A stretch of DNA of 10,021 nt, taken from positions 1-10,021 of the forward strand of contig JACMKV010000324.1 in the NCBI GenBank assembly GCA_014379915.1, given 5' to 3'. This DNA is from Burkholderiales bacterium (GTDB lineage Bacteria > Pseudomonadota > Gammaproteobacteria > Burkholderiales > JACMKV01). Within the stretch, counting starts at the first letter, position 1. Each line of letters opens with the position of its first letter. The position numbers and the translations under genes were made by a program. Of this stretch, positions 5,980-10,021 are shown in pieces. The notes below the pieces were generated by a model that saw only the letters and a list, made by a program, of their open reading frames with translations, was not told the origin of the DNA and made no database searches.

Positions 5980-6789
5980 ATGCCGCCCACGATCAAAACC
6001 GCTGACGAAATCAACAAAATGCGCATCGCCGGACGGCTTGCGGCTGAGGTACTCGATCGTGTCGCGCCCTATGTGAAATCCGGCGTGACGACCGACGAGA
6101 TCGACCGGGTTTGCCACGACTACATGGTCAATGTGCAGGGCACGGTACCGGCGCCATTGAATTATGCGCCGCCCGGCTACAAGCCGTATCCCCGCTCGAT
6201 TTGCACATCGGTCAACCACGTCGTCTGCCACGGCGTGCCAGGCGAGAAAAAGCTCAAGTCTGGCGACGTTCTCAATATCGATGTCACTGTGATCAAGGAT
6301 GGCTATCACGGCGATACCAGCCGCATGTTCTACATTGGCGAGCCCTCGATTCAAGCCAAACGACTGTGCGATATAACTCACGAATGTTTGTGGCGCGGCA
6401 TCGCTGCCGTGAAAAATGGCGCGGCGCTCGGCGACATCGGTTACGCAATTCAAAGCCATGCCGAACGCCACGGATTTTCGGTCGTGCGCGAGTTCTGCGG
6501 GCACGGCATTGGCAGCCTGTTTCACGAAGAACCGCAAGTGCTGCACTACGGGAAGCCCGGCACGGGGGCGCGCCTGACGCCAGGAATGACATTCACCATC
6601 GAACCCATGATCAACGCGGGCAAAGCCGGCATCCGTCAATTGGCCGACGGCTGGACGATCGTAACCAGGGACCACAGTTTGTCAGCGCAGTGGGAGCACA
6701 CGGTGCTGGTGACCGAAACCGGGCATGAAGTGCTGACGCTGTCGGCCGCCGCGCCGCCTCCACTTTCGGTGTCTCGCCTGGCTTTGTAG
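5980..6789 (+). CDS. map: Methionine aminopeptidase, type I
   Basis: Cytosolic metalloprotease of the M24 pita-bread fold that removes the N-terminal Met from nascent proteins after deformylation. The 269-residue protein keeps all five metal ligands: Asp101 (in NIDVTV), Asp112 (in HGDTS), His175 (in CGHGIG), Glu208 (in TIEPM) and Glu239 (in QWEHT). The substrate-contacting His84 (VVCHG) is also present. I chose the ATG at 5980 because it gives MPPTIKTADEINKMRIAGR, which aligns with the start of the E. coli enzyme (264 residues). The frame is open upstream to a GTG at 5869, but those 37 residues look unlike the family. There is no strong Shine-Dalgarno. A short C-terminal tail rich in Ala and Pro follows the conserved fold. 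glnD starts 4 nt after its stop. Confidence 0.97.
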   Translation: MPPTIKTADEINKMRIAGRLAAEVLDRVAPYVKSGVTTDEIDRVCHDYMVNVQGTVPAPLNYAPPGYKPYPRSICTSVNHVVCHGVPGEKKLKSGDVLNIDVTVIKDGYHGDTSRMFYIGEPSIQAKRLCDITHECLWRGIAAVKNGAALGDIGYAIQSHAERHGFSVVREFCGHGIGSLFHEEPQVLHYGKPGTGARLTPGMTFTIEPMINAGKAGIRQLADGWTIVTRDHSLSAQWEHTVLVTETGHEVLTLSAAAPPPLSVSRLAL

Positions 6790-6793
6790 CCCC

Positions 6794-9379
6794 ATGCTGC
6801 AGCCGATTTCGCGCGAGCCGGGCCGATCGGCCACAAGCGACCGCAAACACGAGATTGCGCAACAGCGCGCGAATCTGCGGGCGCGCTACCAGCACACCGG
6901 CTCGGCAACACGCCTGCTGCGTTCGCATAGCGCGCTCGTCGACCAGCAGCTCAAACTCGCCTGGCAGCGCCTCGCGATGCCGCACTCCGCCGCGCTGCTG
7001 GCAGTCGGTGGTTATGGCCGCGGCGAATTGTTCCCCAAGTCCGATGTCGACTTGCTGATCTTGCTGCCGCAACCGGCCGATGACGACCTGAAACGCAGGC
7101 TTGAAGAGCTGGTCGGCGAGTTGTGGGATTTGGGCCTCGAAGTTGGCCACTCCGTGCGCACCGTCGCCGAAAGCCTCGAGCAGGCCGAGGCCGATGTCAC
7201 CGTGCAAACCAATCTTCTCGAAGCGCGACTGCTGCGCGGCGATCTCGCGCTTTTTCGAAAATTTACGCAAGCCATTGCGCAGGCAATCGAGCCGCAGGAT
7301 TTTTGCGGCAAAAAGCTGCGCGAGCAGCAGTTGCGCCACGCGCGTTTCCAGGACAGCGCCTATAACCTCGAACCGAACGTCAAGGAAAGCCCGGGCGGCC
7401 TGCGCGATTTGCAGAACGTCCTGTGGATCAGCCGGTCCGCAAACCTCGGCAACGATTGGCGCGATCTGGTCCGTGAGGCCATCATCACCAGCGCCGAGGC
7501 GCGGCAACTGAAGCGTGACCTGCAACTACTGCAGACTCTGCGCATTCGCCTGCACTACCTGGCCGGGCGACGCGAGGATCGATTGCTGTTCGATTACCAG
7601 ACGGCCCTCGCAGCCGAACTCGGCTTCCGCGACGGACCGACGCGGCTTGCCAGCGAACAGTTGATGCAGCGCTATTACCGGGTCGCGAAGTCGGTCAGCC
7701 AGATCACCGCGATCGTGCTGCAAAATCTGCGAACGCGCATTTTCCCGGCGGCCGTTAGCGAGCCGCGCGCGATCAACAGCCGATTCCGTACGCGCAACGA
7801 TTTGCTCGAAGCGCGCGACGAGCAATTATTCGAAGATCAACCCGGCGCCATCCTGGAAAGTTTTCTACTGCTGCAGCAGCACCCTGACCTGCAGGGCATG
7901 AGTGCGACGACGCTACGCGCATTGTGGCGGGCCAGGCGCAGGATCGATAAGGCGTTCTGCCGCGACCCGCTGAATCGGGCGCTGTTCATGGCAATCCTGC
8001 GCCAACCCGCCGGCATCACCCGCGAGCTGCGGCGCATGCATCAGTACGGCATTCTCGGCCGCTATATTCCTGCTTTCGGCCGCGTCGTCGGCCAGATGCA
8101 GCACGACCTGTTTCATATGTACACGGTCGATGAACACATTCTCAAAGTATTGCGCAATTTGCGGCGTTTTACCGTCCCGGATTTTAACCATGAGTTCCCG
8201 CTGGCGAGTCGGCTGATTGCAGCGTTCGAGCGCCCAGAAACGCTGTATCTGGCCACGTTATTTCACGATATTGCGAAGGGCCGCGGCGGCGATCATTCGG
8301 CGCTGGGCGCGGCAGACGCACGTCGCTTTTGCCAGGAGCACGGTCTTGCCGCCGCCGATACCGCGCTGGTTGAATGGCTGGTGCAAAATCATCTCGTTAT
8401 GTCGGCGACAGCGCAGAAAAGTGATTTGTCCGACCTTGGGGTGATCGCCGCGTTTGCCAAATGCGTTGGCGACAATCGTCACCTGGTCGCACTGTATCTG
8501 CTGACTATCGCGGATATACGCGGCACCAGCCCGAAAGTCTGGAATGCCTGGAAGGCCAAGCTTCTCGAGGATCTGTTTCGGGCAACCCGGCGTCATTTGA
8601 GCGGCAGCGTTGCCACCGTCGATAGCGAGGTGGCGGCCCGCCAGGCGGATGCTCTCGCCAAGCTCCGCCTGTACGGATTCTCGGATGATGCGCACATCGC
8701 ACTCTGGCGCGAACTCGATACGAGCTACTTCGCCCGTCATGAGGCTCAGGAAATCGCCTGGCATACGCGGCTGCTGCACTATCGCGTGCGTCCGGCCAAG
8801 GCAGTCGTCAAGGCGCGCTTGTCGCCGATCGGCGAGGGTTTGCAGGTGATGATTTATGCGCCGGACCGCGAAAAGCTGTTCGCGCGCATCTGCGCTTTTT
8901 TCGAGAGCATCAGCTACAACATCGTCGAAGCCAGGATTTACACGACGCATCACGGCTACGCGCTCGATAGTTTTCAAGTGCTCGACGCGGCGCAAAAACC
9001 GGCGCATTACCGTGACCTGATTGCGTATGTCGAACACGAACTGGCTCAGCGTCTTGCTGATTCGGGGCCGTTGCCGCCGCCCGTTAGTCCGCGCCTGAGC
9101 CGGCAAGTCAAACATTTCCCGATGGCGCCGCAAGTTTCGATCGAACCGCATGAAAAGCGCGAGTATCAGGTGCTGTCGCTGGTTGCCGCCGATTGGCCGG
9201 GCCTGCTGTCGCGGGTTGCACGCATCCTGGCCGAGCACGAGGTCAGCGTGCATACAGCGCGCATCAATACGCTGGGCCAGCGCGCTGAAGATATTTTTTT
9301 GATTACCGGAAACAATCTGCAGGACGCAGATCGGCTATTGCGACTAAAAGAGGTTCTGCTGGCTCAGTTGAAAGCCTGA
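6794..9379 (+). CDS. glnD: Bifunctional PII uridylyl-transferase / uridylyl-removing enzyme
   Basis: Glutamine sensor of nitrogen control: at low glutamine it uridylylates PII (GlnB/GlnK), and at high glutamine it removes UMP, thereby tuning glutamine synthetase adenylylation and NtrB/NtrC. The 861-residue protein has the full domain order. The nucleotidyltransferase has GGYGRGE (72-78) and metal-binding Asp84 and Asp86 in SDVDLL. A helical linker domain runs about 190-340. The HD uridylyl-removing domain has DEHIL near 446-450 and the HD pair at 491-492 in LFHDIAKGRGGDH. Two ACT glutamine-binding domains follow (about 682-735 and 790-845). Nothing essential is missing, and the E. coli protein is 890 residues. 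The ATG at 6794 lies 4 nt after the map stop with no clear Shine-Dalgarno, so coupling to map is likely. The map-glnD order is also found in E. coli. Confidence 0.98.
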   Translation: MLQPISREPGRSATSDRKHEIAQQRANLRARYQHTGSATRLLRSHSALVDQQLKLAWQRLAMPHSAALLAVGGYGRGELFPKSDVDLLILLPQPADDDLKRRLEELVGELWDLGLEVGHSVRTVAESLEQAEADVTVQTNLLEARLLRGDLALFRKFTQAIAQAIEPQDFCGKKLREQQLRHARFQDSAYNLEPNVKESPGGLRDLQNVLWISRSANLGNDWRDLVREAIITSAEARQLKRDLQLLQTLRIRLHYLAGRREDRLLFDYQTALAAELGFRDGPTRLASEQLMQRYYRVAKSVSQITAIVLQNLRTRIFPAAVSEPRAINSRFRTRNDLLEARDEQLFEDQPGAILESFLLLQQHPDLQGMSATTLRALWRARRRIDKAFCRDPLNRALFMAILRQPAGITRELRRMHQYGILGRYIPAFGRVVGQMQHDLFHMYTVDEHILKVLRNLRRFTVPDFNHEFPLASRLIAAFERPETLYLATLFHDIAKGRGGDHSALGAADARRFCQEHGLAAADTALVEWLVQNHLVMSATAQKSDLSDLGVIAAFAKCVGDNRHLVALYLLTIADIRGTSPKVWNAWKAKLLEDLFRATRRHLSGSVATVDSEVAARQADALAKLRLYGFSDDAHIALWRELDTSYFARHEAQEIAWHTRLLHYRVRPAKAVVKARLSPIGEGLQVMIYAPDREKLFARICAFFESISYNIVEARIYTTHHGYALDSFQVLDAAQKPAHYRDLIAYVEHELAQRLADSGPLPPPVSPRLSRQVKHFPMAPQVSIEPHEKREYQVLSLVAADWPGLLSRVARILAEHEVSVHTARINTLGQRAEDIFLITGNNLQDADRLLRLKEVLLAQLKA

Positions 9380-9469
9380 GATCGGAAATTCAAAAAACGG
9401 AAGATTCGTCGCGCCTAATAATAAGGCCGCCGGCACAAACTGGCCGATTCAGGCCGAGATTCTGGCCAA
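9380..9469. other. Convergent spacer between glnD and the DUF2802 gene
   Basis: 90 bp between two converging genes. It contains three GGCC units at 9442-9467 (TGGCC, AGGCC, TGGCC) separated by GATTC/GATTC-like stretches; the outer TGGCC (9441-9445) and GGCCA (9464-9468) could pair. CCT and AGG flank AATAATA at 9416-9428. Neither forms a stem followed by a T-run, so no intrinsic terminator is called for either strand. Confidence 0.35.
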
Positions 9470-9817
9470 TCAAGAGTAGTGCGTCTTATACAACGCAACG
9501 ATCAATTCGGCTTCACCGCGAGACAAGCCGCAAACCGCCGCGACTTCCCGAGCATCGAGGCCTTGCTGCGCCATCAGGATAGCTTGACCATACGGCGTCG
9601 TCGCGCGCTGATTACGCTTCAGATGCCTGACATCGGTTTGCAGGCTCTGCACCTGCTCGCGCAATTCGGAGATTTGCTGCAAAGCCTTTTTTTCGGTGCG
9701 ATCGCGGTATTTCGACAGCCAGCGCCGCATGACCAGCGCGCCCGATCCGGCCAGCACCAGCAGCCCAACCAGCAGAGCTGCTGCAAGCGACCATTCCTGA
9801 GTCAGCGTATCCAGCAC
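9470..9817 (-). CDS. Small membrane-anchored DUF2802-type protein
   Basis: A 115-residue protein of unknown function. Residues about 10-30 form one hydrophobic membrane segment (LAAALLVGLLVLAGSGALVM) followed by RRWLSKYRDR, which by the positive-inside rule puts the rest in the cytoplasm. Residues about 40-68 are a heptad-like coiled coil (LQQISELREQVQSLQTDVRH). Residues about 74-112 hold the compact helical end PYGQAILMAQQG, VAAVCGLSRGEAELIVAL, which I recognise as the DUF2802 pattern and which resembles a helix-turn-helix. The start is the GTG at 9815-9817; an in-frame stop lies ten nucleotides upstream and no ATG fits. The Shine-Dalgarno is poor. It lies 64 nt downstream of a peptide deformylase gene on the same strand. 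Family recognition is from memory of the motif; function is not assigned. Confidence 0.8.
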   Translation of the reverse strand: MLDTLTQEWSLAAALLVGLLVLAGSGALVMRRWLSKYRDRTEKKALQQISELREQVQSLQTDVRHLKRNQRATTPYGQAILMAQQGLDAREVAAVCGLSRGEAELIVALYKTHYS

Positions 9818-9881
9818 GATGTCAACTCAACGCCATCCATTTAGTGAAATCTTGCTACTTCGGGATAGTGCAGTCAACAAG

Positions 9882-10021
9882 CTAAACGCCGTTGTCGGCG
9901 CGCTCATCGACAGCGGGCTTCCGCGGAAACAGCGCGTCCGTGAAACCGAAGAAGCGCAAGTCCGGGATTCGCATCGGAAAAAGTATGCCTTGCAAGTGAT
10001 CATATTCGTGCTGGACCACCC
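9882..10021 (-). CDS. def: Peptide deformylase, C-terminal 45 residues (truncated by window end)
   Basis: Metallo-hydrolase that removes the formyl group from the N-terminal fMet of nascent proteins, the step before methionine aminopeptidase. The visible part contains VVQHEYDHLQGILFPMRI. That is the HExDH metal motif with the catalytic Glu and two metal-binding His residues, followed by the usual L-x-G-x-L-F-P-x-R-I strand. It ends with a short polar tail after the TDALFP segment and a TAG at 9882-9884. The deformylase motifs I and II (GxGxAAxQ and EGCLS) and the start lie beyond the window. Bacteria often carry more than one deformylase gene, and I cannot tell whether this is the main copy. 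It probably shares a transcript with the DUF2802 gene that follows. Confidence 0.9.
   Translation of the reverse strand, partial: VVQHEYDHLQGILFPMRIPDLRFFGFTDALFPRKPAVDERADNGV

Noticed and set aside
8258..9253. Open frame of 331 residues on the minus strand inside glnD
   Set aside because: It is antisense to the HD and ACT regions of glnD, has no recognisable domain, and such shadows are common with this base composition.
9436..9468. Possible intrinsic terminator between glnD and the DUF2802 gene
   Set aside because: The GGCC-rich direct repeats give only a 5-bp outer stem, and no T-run follows on either strand.
9846..9877. Promoter-like TTGACT with CAAGAT on the minus strand between def and the DUF2802 gene
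   Set aside because: The -35 is good (5 of 6) but the -10 has only three matches; not enough to claim an independent promoter.
1..10021. Search for an undescribed defence, mobile or biosynthetic system
   Set aside because: Every substantial gene belongs to a conserved housekeeping family in a familiar order; novelty is limited to non-coding elements and one small DUF protein.

Overview
This is a housekeeping segment of a proteobacterial chromosome, most likely a betaproteobacterium. That placement is inferred from gene order, GC-rich codon use and protein character; no database search was run. All recognisable genes belong to conserved core families. I found no phage, transposase, CRISPR array, toxin-antitoxin pair or defence system, and no evidence of an undescribed multi-gene system.

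Region 1 (1-5625, minus strand) is a co-directional run. In transcription order it is rpsB (ribosomal protein S2), tsf (EF-Ts), pyrH (UMP kinase), frr (ribosome recycling factor), uppS (undecaprenyl diphosphate synthase), cdsA (CDP-diglyceride synthase) and dxr (DXP reductoisomerase, cut by the window start). It joins translation with isoprenoid, phospholipid and envelope-lipid-carrier synthesis. pyrH/tsf are 3 nt apart, frr/pyrH 13 nt, uppS/cdsA overlap by 8 nt and cdsA/dxr are 24 nt apart. The exceptions are the 71-nt rpsB-tsf spacer and the 180-nt frr-uppS spacer. Both carry fold-back sequence and share a 17-nt motif in opposite orientation.

Region 2 (5626-5979) is the divergent control region. 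It holds a good extended -10 promoter for rpsB, followed by a structured rpsB leader of about 150 nt. The leader contains a 9-bp stem hairpin, a distal 8-bp helix and a possible pseudoknot beside the Shine-Dalgarno. A weaker promoter candidate faces map.

Region 3 (5980-9379, plus strand) is map (methionine aminopeptidase) followed 4 nt later by glnD (the PII uridylyl-transferase / uridylyl-removing nitrogen sensor), probably one transcript.

Region 4 (9380-10021) is a 90-bp convergent spacer, then on the minus strand a small membrane-anchored DUF2802-type protein and the last 45 codons of a peptide deformylase (def), cut by the window end. Deformylase and methionine aminopeptidase act in succession on nascent N-termini, but here they are in separate, oppositely oriented transcription units.

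The most interesting material is regulatory: the rpsB leader and the repeat-like intercistronic elements.
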